64,000 nt of DNA from Marinoscillum sp040222955 (GTDB lineage: Bacteria > Bacteroidota > Bacteroidia > Cytophagales > Cyclobacteriaceae), in the NCBI RefSeq assembly GCF_040222955.1, contig NZ_JAVKCA010000021.1, positions 310,001-374,000 on the forward strand. Reading direction: 5' to 3'. A model generated the notes under the pieces. That model saw only the letters and a list, made by a program, of their open reading frames with translations, did not search any database and was not told the DNA's origin. Numbering within the stretch: position 1 is the stretch's first letter; every line of letters begins with the position of its first letter. The position numbers and the translations under genes are program-made. This document shows, piece after piece, positions 55,282 to 63,509 of the stretch.

Positions 55282-55613
55282 ATCAGTCCTTCAAATACTA
55301 CATCCGGAATGGTGCTCCACAGCTGATCCCGCTGTTCTCTGGCCTTCAGCAAGGACACTTTACCGGCATGGGAAATCTTGAAAAAACGCTTACGCCTTCC
55401 TCCTCTTTCCCTGGTAGGTTCTCCCAGGTCCGAACTGATATAGCCTTTATCCTCCAGCCTCCTCAGCACTGCGTGCACCACCCCCAACTTGGTGGCTCTA
55501 CCCGTCACCTTTTCTATTTCATCTACAATATTCACACTGTAGGCTTCATCCATCAGTGAGGCAATGGTCAGCAGTACTACCTCCTCAAATTCGCCCAAAT
55601 TGGTTCCTTTCAT
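55278..55613 (-). CDS. PadR-family transcriptional regulator
   Basis: 111 residues. The winged helix runs through LGEFEEVVLLTIASLMDEAY, VHAVLRRLEDKGYISSDLGE and RGGRRKRFFKISHAGK, the PadR core, with the usual short C-terminal helix. It probably represses itself and the permease; the ATGA overlap supports coupled expression. An imperfect -7 (TACATTTA) is at 55644-55637. Confidence 0.93.
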   Translation of the reverse strand: MKGTNLGEFEEVVLLTIASLMDEAYSVNIVDEIEKVTGRATKLGVVHAVLRRLEDKGYISSDLGEPTRERGGRRKRFFKISHAGKVSLLKAREQRDQLWSTIPDVVFEGLI

Positions 55614-55716
55614 CCCCTGTAATTTTATTAATTCACTAAATGTATAAAAAACTTTTACGCAGTTTACATTTCCCGGGTTTTATTTTTTCATGTTTTGTAT
55701 AAAATAAAAATGAATC

Positions 55717-55746
55717 AAAAAAAACACCCCCGGAAACCGGGGGTGT
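55717..55746 (-). terminator. strong leftward terminator without a known upstream gene
   Basis: A 10-bp perfect stem ACACCCCCGG (55724-55733) / CCGGGGGTGT (55737-55746) with an AAA loop; leftward it runs directly into eight T. The only gene to its right is on the other strand. Confidence 0.85.
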
Positions 55747-55948
55747 ACTCAATATTGTAAACCAACATTAACCTAATTCATTATGACATTACAATATTTA
55801 AGTATTTTAGAAGATAGTGAGTCTTTTGTTTTGCAACTTAAACACTTTACGAAATAATCATTGCATTCGTTGCCCTTTGGCGTCAAAATTCCGGAAAAAC
55901 TTTCCAGTCCACCTCACGACATTCACTTCGGGAAGTCAGGTATTCTTC

Positions 55949-55956
55949 TAACTTTG
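55949..55956 (+). promoter_or_regulatory. -7 element of the cystathionine gamma-synthase/lyase gene (TAACTTTG)
   Basis: TAACTTTG matches TAnnTTTG exactly, 44 bases before the ATG. A partial -33 (TTCG) is 19-20 bases upstream. Confidence 0.5.
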
Positions 55957-56000
55957 CTCCCTCACAACTCGTACCCCAAAAAGACCCTAATAGTTAACCT

Positions 56001-57140
56001 ATGAAATTCGGAACCAAAGCAATACACGCTGGTCAGGAGCCCGATCCTACCACAGGTGCCATCATGACACCCATCTACCAGACTTCTACCTATGCACAGG
56101 CCTCTCCCGGTCAGCACAAGGGTTATGAATATGCCCGCACACAAAATCCGACAAGGACTGCCCTGGAGGCTAATCTGGCGGCCCTTGAAAACGCCAGGTT
56201 TGGCAGGTGCTTTAGCTCAGGAATGGGTGCTACCGATGCCATACTGAAAACACTGGAACCTGGCGACGAAATTGTAAGCACCAACGACCTCTATGGCGGT
56301 ACTTACAGGATTTTCACAAAAATCTATGAGCGGTACGGCCTCAAGTTCACCTTTGTGAACATGCAGGATCTTGAAGCGGTGAAAAAGGCACTGAGCCCAA
56401 AAACGAGGCTGGTATGGATAGAAACTCCCACCAATCCGATGATGAGCATTGTGGATATAGAGGCGGTAGTGAATCTGGCCAAATCTGTGGGTGCAAAAAC
56501 CGTGGTGGACAACACCTTTGCCAGTCCATACCTGCAAAATCCCATGGACATGGGAGCAGATATGGTGATGCACTCGGTCACCAAGTACATAGCTGGTCAC
56601 TCAGATGTGGTCATGGGTTTTGTAGGATCTAACGATCCGAAAATTGATGAGCAAATTGCCTTTGTTCAAAATTCCTCCGGCGCGGTACCGGGCCCTCAGG
56701 ACTGCTTTTTGGTATTGCGAGGCATCAAGACCCTGCACGTACGAATGGACAGGCACTGCGACAATGGAGAACAAGTGGCCAGGTACCTGCAAGCACACCC
56801 AAAAGTGAAGCATGTGTACTGGCCTGGATTTGAAAACCATGCCAACCACGAAGTGGCCAAAAAGCAAATGAAAAATTTTGGCGGCATGATCTCTTTTGTG
56901 TTAGCGGATGATAGTCAGGCCGCAGCTTTCAAAGTATTGGAGAACCTTAAAGTTTTCACACTGGCAGAGTCTCTGGGAGGTGTGGAATCTCTGGCCGGCC
57001 ACCCTGCCAGCATGACCCATGCGAGTATCCCACGAGACCAAAGGTTGGAAGCCGGGTTGACAGACTCGCTTATCCGACTTTCTGTCGGGATAGAAGACAT
57101 TGAAGACTTGATTGAAGACCTTAAACAGGCCATCGGCTGA
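56001..57140 (+). CDS. cystathionine gamma-synthase / gamma-lyase (PLP-dependent)
   Basis: 379 residues, Cys/Met metabolism PLP family. Features: KAIHAGQEPDPTTGAIMTPI at the N-terminus, YARTQNPTR, the PLP lysine near residue 195 in MHSVTKYIAGHSDVVMG, and SLGGVESLAGHPASMTHAS near the C-terminus, the motif shared by MetB and cystathionine gamma-lyase. Sequence alone does not decide between synthesis and cleavage. A good -7 element precedes it; the DinB gene begins 4 bases after its stop. Confidence 0.92.
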   Translation: MKFGTKAIHAGQEPDPTTGAIMTPIYQTSTYAQASPGQHKGYEYARTQNPTRTALEANLAALENARFGRCFSSGMGATDAILKTLEPGDEIVSTNDLYGGTYRIFTKIYERYGLKFTFVNMQDLEAVKKALSPKTRLVWIETPTNPMMSIVDIEAVVNLAKSVGAKTVVDNTFASPYLQNPMDMGADMVMHSVTKYIAGHSDVVMGFVGSNDPKIDEQIAFVQNSSGAVPGPQDCFLVLRGIKTLHVRMDRHCDNGEQVARYLQAHPKVKHVYWPGFENHANHEVAKKQMKNFGGMISFVLADDSQAAAFKVLENLKVFTLAESLGGVESLAGHPASMTHASIPRDQRLEAGLTDSLIRLSVGIEDIEDLIEDLKQAIG

Positions 57141-57144
57141 TCCC

Positions 57145-57597
57145 ATGAAAGAAATACTCATTACCCTGTTTGAAAAAGACCTCAACAGATTAATTGTGGA
57201 GGTGGAAAGCTACTCTGAAGAATCAGATCTTTGGAAAACCGCTCCCGGTATTAATAACTCCGCGGGTAATCTGGCTTTGCACCTGATTGGCAACCTGCAG
57301 CACTTCATTGGAGCGGTATTGGGTGAGACCGGGTATGTGAGGAACCGCGAGGCAGAGTTTTCCGACAAGGGTGTAGCGAAAGCTAAAATCCTTGAGGACA
57401 TTCGGGAAACGACTGTAGTTGTATCTGCTACGCTTGCCAAGCTAACGGACCCGGAATTCCATGGTGTATACCCCATAGAAGTTTTCGGGAAACCGATGTC
57501 CACCCTGCATTTTCTAATGCATTTGGAGGGACACCTGAATTATCACCTCGGCCAGGTCAACTATCACCGAAGATTATTGACCCCACAAATGGGGTAA
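57145..57597 (+). CDS. DinB-like (DUF1572-type) four-helix protein
   Basis: 150 residues from the ATG at 57145, 4 bases after the previous stop; the open frame extends 11 codons into the upstream gene but that part is a poor start. The helix with LALHLIGNLQHFIGAVLG and the later LMHLEGHLNYHLGQVNYHR carry the histidines that form the metal site in DinB/YfiT proteins. Some relatives are thiol-dependent transferases (bacillithiol or mycothiol); the substrate here is unknown. Confidence 0.82.
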   Translation: MKEILITLFEKDLNRLIVEVESYSEESDLWKTAPGINNSAGNLALHLIGNLQHFIGAVLGETGYVRNREAEFSDKGVAKAKILEDIRETTVVVSATLAKLTDPEFHGVYPIEVFGKPMSTLHFLMHLEGHLNYHLGQVNYHRRLLTPQMG

Positions 57598-57694
57598 TCG
57601 ATTGTATAAATGCAGCAAGGTTTTTAATAACAAAACACATAATTCATTTAAATGCTGGCTTTTAGAGTTATCTTGGGGACTTAAACCCATCAAT

Positions 57695-58810
57695 ATGAGT
57701 CAACCTTCGGTTAAGTTTAACGCTCAGGACCGTCCTGAATTCTTCAAAGAACTAAGAAAGCGCGTTAACGCCCACTTCAAGGAGAATAACATCTCTCGTC
57801 ATGCCAATCTTGAAATGAAATTCAAGACTGCTTTCATGATTGCTTTATATTTCACTCCGATGATCCTCATGATCACTGGCGTAGTAACCTCACTTTGGGG
57901 CGTTATCGGCATGTGGACACTGATGGGTATTGGTATGTCCGGCATAGGACTCTCCATCATGCATGATGCGAATCACGGTGCTTATTCACAAAATAAGCAC
58001 GTGAATAATGTATTGGGCTATCTCCTGAATTTTCTTGGCGCCTACCACACCAACTGGAAGATTCAGCACAATGTATTGCATCATTCATTCACCAATGTAG
58101 ATGGACATGATGAGGACATTGCAAAAGAAGGTGTGATGCGTTTTTCCCCCACTCAGGAGCGTAAAAGCATCTATCGGTTTCAGGTATTCTATGCGCCATT
58201 TCTTTATGGGATCATGACCATTTATTGGTTTTTGAGCAAAGACTTTGAACAGGTCATTCGCTATAACAAGAGAGACCTACTGGCCCCACAAGGTTACACA
58301 TTCGCTTCAGCCCTTGCTGAAGTAATTTTCAATAAGGTTTGGTACCTGGCCATCTTTTTGGTGCTACCAATCATTGTTATTGCACTCCCATGGTGGCAGG
58401 TGCTTTTGGGCTTTTTGCTGATGCACTTCATCAGTGGATTGTTCCTGGCCCTTATTTTTCAGCCGGCTCATGTTATCCACGAAACCAACTTCTATGTGCC
58501 CGATGAAAATGGAAGCATAGAAAATAACTGGGCTGTTCATCAGCTGAGAACTACGGCTAATTTTGCCAACAAAAGCGTTTTCTTCTCCTGGTTTGTTGGA
58601 GGACTCAATTTTCAGATAGAGCATCATCTGTTCCCACACATCTGTCATGTACACTACAGGCATATTTCTGCCATTGTGAAGCAAACAGCCGAGGAGTATG
58701 ATGTACCTTATCATCAACACAGAACCTTTCTGGATGCCCTTAGGAGCCACTTCTCATTGCTACATCAGCTGGGTACCGGATCCTATGACAAAAAATTAGC
58801 CACTGCTTAA
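57695..58810 (+). CDS. membrane fatty acid (acyl) desaturase
   Basis: 371 residues from the ATG at 57695; the open frame begins 31 codons earlier but MSQPSVKFNAQDRPEFFK is the natural start. The three histidine boxes of di-iron desaturases are HDANH near residue 89, HNVLHH near 125 and QIEHHLFPH near 308, with four membrane helices between. It introduces a double bond into membrane acyl chains, using a ferredoxin or cytochrome partner not encoded nearby. Likely involved in cold or fluidity adaptation. It follows the DinB gene after 97 bases. Confidence 0.92.
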   Translation: MSQPSVKFNAQDRPEFFKELRKRVNAHFKENNISRHANLEMKFKTAFMIALYFTPMILMITGVVTSLWGVIGMWTLMGIGMSGIGLSIMHDANHGAYSQNKHVNNVLGYLLNFLGAYHTNWKIQHNVLHHSFTNVDGHDEDIAKEGVMRFSPTQERKSIYRFQVFYAPFLYGIMTIYWFLSKDFEQVIRYNKRDLLAPQGYTFASALAEVIFNKVWYLAIFLVLPIIVIALPWWQVLLGFLLMHFISGLFLALIFQPAHVIHETNFYVPDENGSIENNWAVHQLRTTANFANKSVFFSWFVGGLNFQIEHHLFPHICHVHYRHISAIVKQTAEEYDVPYHQHRTFLDALRSHFSLLHQLGTGSYDKKLATA

Positions 58811-58931
58811 TCCGGGCACTTTAATCGATTGATCGATTAGGGGTATCACGAGGCAAGTCATAAACTTGCTGGCTTGAATACCTCGGTGGCATTTTTTTGC
58901 TTATTTTTCAAAAAAATAGCAATCATACCAC
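58811..58931 (+). promoter_or_regulatory. antiporter leader with two inverted repeats
   Basis: AATCGAT-TG-ATCGATT at 58823-58838 is a 7-bp perfect palindrome. Farther on CAAGT-CATAA-ACTTG is a small hairpin, and a TATTTTTC close to the -7 consensus lies near 58903. No exact promoter match. The palindrome could be a regulator site. Confidence 0.35.
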
Positions 58932-60788
58932 ATGGAAACCTTCAACTACTGGCCTTTATTTGTCATTTTCATAATTGCCTGGATCGTCCCCCTGACACTC
59001 TCCTGGCTGGAAGTGAGCAAGGTACCCTCTGTGATTGTAGAAATTGTGATGGGGGTCATTGTTGGTCCCTATGTCCTTGGCCTGATCGAACCCTCCCCAT
59101 TGATGGATTTCCTGGCAGGTACGGGCTTTCTGTTTCTGATCTTCCTTTCGGGACTGGAGATTGATGTCCCAAAGATGATCTCCTCTCTACCACAAGGGCG
59201 AATCAAGATGATCGATATCCTGAGTAATTCACTGCTTGTGGCTCTATTCATTTACTTCGGCTCCTTGCTTCTATCCATCCCGATGGCCTGGTTGATTAGC
59301 CAGTTTGCGGACATAGATCTGATGTTTTACATCCTGCTCTTCCCTACTGTTGCATTGAGTATTACAGTTCCCATTCTGAAGTCCGAAGGGGAACTCACCC
59401 GCAAATTTGGTCAGATTATGCTCATGGAGGGCGCTATTGCCACCATCATGAGTATTATCCTTATTTCCGTGTATTCAGGCGTGTTGAAAAACGGTTTTCA
59501 GGTAGAGCTCTTACTGTTCACAGTCATTTTCGCAGTGTTCATACTTACGTACGTGGTAGGTAGCCGACTCATCAAAGTGCGAACCTTCCAGAAAGTACTC
59601 TACACCCTGGAGCATGCTGCCAGTCAGATACGGGTGAGAGGCACAGTGGCTTTGCTTCTTTTTTTTGTACTCATTGCCTACCTCATAGACACGGAGCTGG
59701 CCATGGGTGCCTTTTTCGCCGGAGTGCTCCTCAGCCTGTTTATCAACAAAGAACGTTCGGCCCTGATTTTCAAACTGGATGGCATGAGTTATGGTTTTTT
59801 CATCCCCATATTCTTTATCATGGTGGGCGTGCAGCTGGACGTATCGGCACTCAGCCAGTTTGGGGAATCCATTCCATTTGTACTCACTTTGGTTCTGGGC
59901 TTTTTTGTGACCCAGGTATTACCCGCCCTCATTCTAATTAAAGTCTTTGGGCTCAAAAAAGCACTTGCCGGCGGGGTACTACTCACCGCCCGCATGGGAT
60001 TGACCATCGCAGCTGCCCAAATAGGCCTATCGCTGCAAGTGATTACAGCCGCGGACAATGCAGCCATAGTGGCGGCAGCCATTTTCACAAGTCTGCTCTC
60101 GCCTTTGGCTTATAAGATCTTCAGCCGCGAAGAAGACCTCTACTATAGCATTTATATTTTTGGGGGCAGTAAGGCTAGTTTATTGCTGGCCGAACGCATC
60201 AAGATGCACGACATCCCTTGCGTGACAATTGTTCAGAATAAAGCAATCATTCCTGATTTCGAACAAAAAAACCTCAAAATATGGGCTGTGGATGAGTTGA
60301 ACACCTCAGTTTTTGAGAAATTGGACATCCGCACTCCGGACCTGATCATTATGCTCACGGAGTCCAAAAAACTCAATCAGGAACTGGCTCTGCATGTCAA
60401 AAACGTGTTGAATCATAGTAAGATCATTCTCAGGAAACAGTCCGCTTCGCATGAATTGGTTGAGACTGAATCGGACCTGAAACTGATAGACATAGATGAG
60501 CTCCTGGCCAGCCATGTAGAAGACATGATCATGAGACCTGAAACACTTGCCTCATTGTCTGAAAGTTTTGGCATGTACCGGATCGAGGAAATACACCTCA
60601 CCAAAAAGGATCTTCATCGAAAAATGGTCATGGAAGTGGCATTTCCCCCTTCTGGTTCACTCGTGGTCCTGCGAAGGGCAGATGAAGTCTTCATTCCTCA
60701 TGGGAACACGCACCTTCTCCTCGGTGACACGCTCACGGTCATCGGCAACAGTACAGCACTTACGGAGTTTAGGGATATTCTGGAATAG
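58932..60788 (+). CDS. CPA2-family cation:proton antiporter with a TrkA-C regulatory domain
   Basis: 618 residues. About twelve helices occupy residues 5-395, with the CPA2 features VIVEIVMGVIVGPYVLGL, FLIFLSGLEIDVPKMI and LLTARMGLTIAAAQIGLSL. A nucleotide-binding-like cytoplasmic region follows (from about 410), and a TrkA-C fold closes the protein (IEEIHLTKKDLHRKMVMEVA, LGDTLTVIGNSTALTEF). KefB-like K+/H+ or Na+/H+ exchange in the inner membrane. It is monocistronic as far as can be seen. Confidence 0.9.
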   Translation: METFNYWPLFVIFIIAWIVPLTLSWLEVSKVPSVIVEIVMGVIVGPYVLGLIEPSPLMDFLAGTGFLFLIFLSGLEIDVPKMISSLPQGRIKMIDILSNSLLVALFIYFGSLLLSIPMAWLISQFADIDLMFYILLFPTVALSITVPILKSEGELTRKFGQIMLMEGAIATIMSIILISVYSGVLKNGFQVELLLFTVIFAVFILTYVVGSRLIKVRTFQKVLYTLEHAASQIRVRGTVALLLFFVLIAYLIDTELAMGAFFAGVLLSLFINKERSALIFKLDGMSYGFFIPIFFIMVGVQLDVSALSQFGESIPFVLTLVLGFFVTQVLPALILIKVFGLKKALAGGVLLTARMGLTIAAAQIGLSLQVITAADNAAIVAAAIFTSLLSPLAYKIFSREEDLYYSIYIFGGSKASLLLAERIKMHDIPCVTIVQNKAIIPDFEQKNLKIWAVDELNTSVFEKLDIRTPDLIIMLTESKKLNQELALHVKNVLNHSKIILRKQSASHELVETESDLKLIDIDELLASHVEDMIMRPETLASLSESFGMYRIEEIHLTKKDLHRKMVMEVAFPPSGSLVVLRRADEVFIPHGNTHLLLGDTLTVIGNSTALTEFRDILE

Positions 60789-61070
60789 GCAAATGCTTCG
60801 TCAGACCTATGTGGGACGTCTCTCAAACCCTAAACCATTAGGTTTCTCCGGAGTATTGTCCTCATTGGGGGTGTCCTTATTCTGAATGGCTACCATATGG
60901 TGATGGAACACCTGAAGGTACCGGATCAATTTGGAAAGTTGGGGGAAAGATGAGTTGATGTTTCACTGAAATAGAAAAGGGATCAATCTGAAAACCTATG
61001 GGGGAATTGCATTGAAGTTGGATGTTGGCACTAGTGATCTGATTCACTGTATAGTCCAGCTAACGGCTGA

Positions 61071-61249
61071 GCCGCTAACCCTTCATTTTCTTTGCTTGCC
61101 CAAAGAAAACGAAGCAAAAGAAAGGGCACCAACGCAAAAAATCATTTTGACTTATAAGTGCTGAGGTCTTTTTTGGAAATCTCCAAGTCAAAATGATTCA
61201 CACTTGTCCCGGCCGGGCAAGGCTTGGATGCTCCGCCCGCCTTAGCGGC
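61071..61249. repeat. 179-bp MITE-like repeat with terminal and internal inverted repeats
   Basis: Ends are exact 8-bp inverted repeats, GCCGCTAA (61071-61078) and TTAGCGGC (61242-61249). A second, 14-bp perfect inverted repeat lies inside, AATCATTTTGACTT (61140-61153) and AAGTCAAAATGATT (61185-61198). A left block at 61084-61123 is self-similar, TTTCTTTGCTT then GAAGCAAAAGAAA. ATAGTC occurs on both sides (61051-61056, 61252-61257) and could be a target duplication. From memory, sequences like the left block recur in many bacterial genomes. No protein is encoded. Confidence 0.65.
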
Positions 61250-61356
61250 CAATAGTCTTCTGAATTACGAGTACATTAATGCGATTGGTAAAAATATAAT
61301 CTTATGGACTTACCCCAGAAATATGGATTGATCCAAGGTACCTCGTAAGTAAGCAA

Positions 61357-61380
61357 CAAAAAAAGCTCCCGGTGGGAGCT
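61357..61380 (-). terminator. terminator of the small gene at 61411
   Basis: Stem AGCTCCC (61364-61370) / GGGAGCT (61374-61380) with a GGT loop; leftward it runs into seven T. It lies 31 bases after the gene's stop. Confidence 0.85.
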
Positions 61381-61410
61381 CTCTGAATGTTTTATATTAC
61401 CCTGAAGGTG

Positions 61411-61707
61411 TTAAGCGCTCTGTACATTGAGGCCTTTCACCAGTTCCACAGGACCATAGTTTTTAGCCTGAACGACCGTTTTCTTACCTTTGATCAACTG
61501 TACTTCCGTGTTGGGAAATCCCAACTGAGAGTGCTTCTTTACCACTTTGTGGAAGAAAATAGAAGCTTCATCCAGCTCGCCTTTTCCAAACTCATGCTTA
61601 TGAGCATGTTTCTTCACAGGTGTGCCCGGCACGACATGATACATATTCACCACCACGCTGTATTTTGGCTGAAAAGTCTTAACAAAGTTGGCCCACGCTT
61701 TTTTCAT
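61411..61707 (-). CDS. 98-residue conserved-looking protein of unknown function
   Basis: Starts with MKKAWANFVKTFQPKYSVVV and contains KKHAHKHEFGKGELDEA, a cluster of three histidines (H-A-H-K-H) near residue 35 that could bind a metal, and a basic C-terminal half (KGKKTVVQAKNYGPVELVKG). There is no signal peptide or membrane helix, so it is probably cytoplasmic. It has its own terminator and a 143-base gap to ftsZ. I do not recognise a family. Coding is supported by the ATG, base composition and terminator. Confidence 0.65.
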   Translation of the reverse strand: MKKAWANFVKTFQPKYSVVVNMYHVVPGTPVKKHAHKHEFGKGELDEASIFFHKVVKKHSQLGFPNTEVQLIKGKKTVVQAKNYGPVELVKGLNVQSA

Positions 61708-61741
61708 TTTCTAAGATATTAAGGTACTTAAGTCCAAGTTT

Positions 61742-61795
61742 AATAAAACGTAGGCTCAATTGAAATATTTTAATCAAGCATTCCTGCGTTTTATT
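61742..61795. repeat. 54-base imperfect palindrome between ftsZ and the small gene
   Basis: AATAAAACGTAGG (61742-61754) and CCTGCGTTTTATT (61783-61795) pair over 13 bp with one mismatch (a G-U pair in the rightward RNA). A weaker five-base stem, CCCAA-TAAA-TTGGG, is at 61809-61822. One of these may end the ftsZ transcript, though neither has a clean T run. Confidence 0.4.
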
Positions 61796-61850
61796 CAAAA
61801 TAAGGTCACCCAATAAATTGGGCAACCCTCGTCATGTGCAGAAAACTGCC

Positions 61851-63437
61851 TTAATCTACATTGTCATGGAGATACTTATTGTTTCCAAGTATCTGATTAT
61901 CGTCTGTGAGATTGAACTTTGAAATGTTACGTTCGGAACTGTGTGGCACTTTCGCAAAAGTCACTTTTTTGCGCTCGTAAGCCGGCACATCAAATTTCTC
62001 TTTAAAGTTCTGAGTAGAAAGATCCTCCTTGCTGGTTCCCTCCAGCATCTGCTCGCGCTTTCTGCGCTGCTCCATCAGCTCCAGCTTTTTAGAAGGGCTG
62101 TGGCCCCGCTCCAGGCTCTCTATCGAGAAAAAATCATCCTCTGCTTCCTTCTCATCTTCTTCCTCCTCGTCGCTTTCATCAAACACTTCATAGCCGCCTC
62201 CCAGGTCAAACTCAAAATCATTGTCGTCCAGCTCATCCTCTTCCTCTACAGCCTTCTTGATTTCGTCTTTGAGGAAATCGTAGGTGAAGGTATCCTTCCT
62301 GGGCGTTTCTTTCTTCTCTTCAAAATCTTCCTCATCTTCTTCTTCCTCGTCCTTAGAGCTATCAAAAAGTCTGATTTGACGAGAAGACTCCAGGTCGTAT
62401 ACTCGCTTGGAGTCAGGTGCTGGTGTTGTATTTTGTTTTCTGGCCACAGGCTGAATCTCCTGTACCCCACCAAAGCCAGTGGCAATGACCGTCACCCGAA
62501 TGTTCATACCCAGGTCAGCATCCACACCGTGACCGAAGATCACTTCAGCATCCTCACCAGCAAACTCCTGCATGTAATCGGTGATATCCGCCAGCTCATC
62601 CATCTGCAGCTCAGCGTCCTCACCAGACATGATGGAGAGCAGGATTTTATCCGCTCCGTTCACATTCTGATTGTTGAGCAGCGGCGAATTGAGGGCTTCT
62701 TCAGCGGCACGTCGGCCTCTGTTTTCACCATGTGTCTGTGCAGAGCCCATCACAGCAGCTCCTGCATTTTTCATGACGGTCTTCACATCTTCAAAATCCA
62801 CATTCACATAACCAGGGACTGTGATGATTTCAGCAATGCCTTTGGCCGCAGTGGTCAATACATTATCTGCCTGCCCAAAGGCTTCCCTGATCGGCAGGTT
62901 ACCAAAAATCTCCCGCAGCTTGTCATTGAGGATGACAAGAACGGTATCACAGTTGGCTTTTAGCTCAGCAATACCATCATTAGCAGCCTGAATTTTCTTA
63001 CGACCTTCAAACATAAAGGGCGCTGTGACAATGCCCACAGTAAGGATATCCATCTCCTTGGCAATCTGTGCGATCACCGGAGCGGCTCCTGTACCTGTGC
63101 CGCCACCCATTCCGGCAGTGATAAAGACCATTTTGGTATCTTCAGACAACATCTCACGAATGTCTTCAGTAGACTCGAGGGCTGCATGCTTTCCTTTTTC
63201 AGGATTTGCTCCTGCTCCCAGACCTGCTGTAAGGTTCACTCCCAGCTGAAGCTTATTAGGCACCGGACTACTCTCCAGCGCCTGAATATCTGTGTTGCAA
63301 ACCACAAACTCTACATCCTTGATCCCAAGGTTATACATGTGATTTACGGCGTTACTTCCTCCTCCACCTACTCCGATCACTTTAATGATGGATTTGTGGT
63401 GTGTGGGTAAATCAAATTGATACATATTTTCTGCCAT
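61851..63437 (-). CDS. ftsZ: cell division GTPase FtsZ
   Basis: Polymerises into the division ring at mid-cell. 528 residues: the GTPase domain occupies about 1-325, with the GGGGSNAVNHM loop near 24, the tubulin signature GGGTGTGAAPV, and NDKLREIFGNLPI. A very long linker (about 340-500) is strongly acidic, with several runs of Glu and Asp near residue 362 and again near 420. A KLTDDNQ-like C-terminal peptide and YLHDNVD end it. E. coli FtsZ is 383 residues; the extension is of the kind seen in Bacteroidetes but especially acidic. It follows ftsA. Confidence 0.96.
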   Translation of the reverse strand: MAENMYQFDLPTHHKSIIKVIGVGGGGSNAVNHMYNLGIKDVEFVVCNTDIQALESSPVPNKLQLGVNLTAGLGAGANPEKGKHAALESTEDIREMLSEDTKMVFITAGMGGGTGTGAAPVIAQIAKEMDILTVGIVTAPFMFEGRKKIQAANDGIAELKANCDTVLVILNDKLREIFGNLPIREAFGQADNVLTTAAKGIAEIITVPGYVNVDFEDVKTVMKNAGAAVMGSAQTHGENRGRRAAEEALNSPLLNNQNVNGADKILLSIMSGEDAELQMDELADITDYMQEFAGEDAEVIFGHGVDADLGMNIRVTVIATGFGGVQEIQPVARKQNTTPAPDSKRVYDLESSRQIRLFDSSKDEEEEDEEDFEEKKETPRKDTFTYDFLKDEIKKAVEEEDELDDNDFEFDLGGGYEVFDESDEEEEDEKEAEDDFFSIESLERGHSPSKKLELMEQRRKREQMLEGTSKEDLSTQNFKEKFDVPAYERKKVTFAKVPHSSERNISKFNLTDDNQILGNNKYLHDNVD

Positions 63438-63509
63438 GACGTTATCGTTTAATATTCGAAGGCTGAATGACGAACAGTCCTTCTATCAATTTTCAAATAC
63501 TCTATCTTA

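Larger units (their letters stand above)
55614..56000. other. 387-base intergenic region with an orphan leftward terminator and paired repeats
   Basis: No gene of usual size. From the left: a weak padR promoter, the leftward terminator at 55717-55746, a 10-bp inverted repeat (55751-55760 / 55789-55798), a rightward 24-codon frame (55783-55857, MTLQYLSILEDSESFVLQLK...), and the -7 element of the next gene. Something leftward should be transcribed into the terminator, but no leftward frame longer than 17 codons is seen there, so a small RNA is possible. Confidence 0.5.
60789..61410. other. 622-base intergenic region, mostly non-coding
   Basis: No gene supported. The right half contains the MITE-like repeat at 61071-61249 and the terminator at 61357-61380. 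From 60789 to 61050 I see only a remnant-like stretch with no clear frame or structure. Confidence 0.6.

Noticed and set aside
61941..62963. 340-residue frame on the plus strand
   Set aside because: Antisense to ftsZ; hydrophobic composition comes from the acidic codons of ftsZ read backwards.
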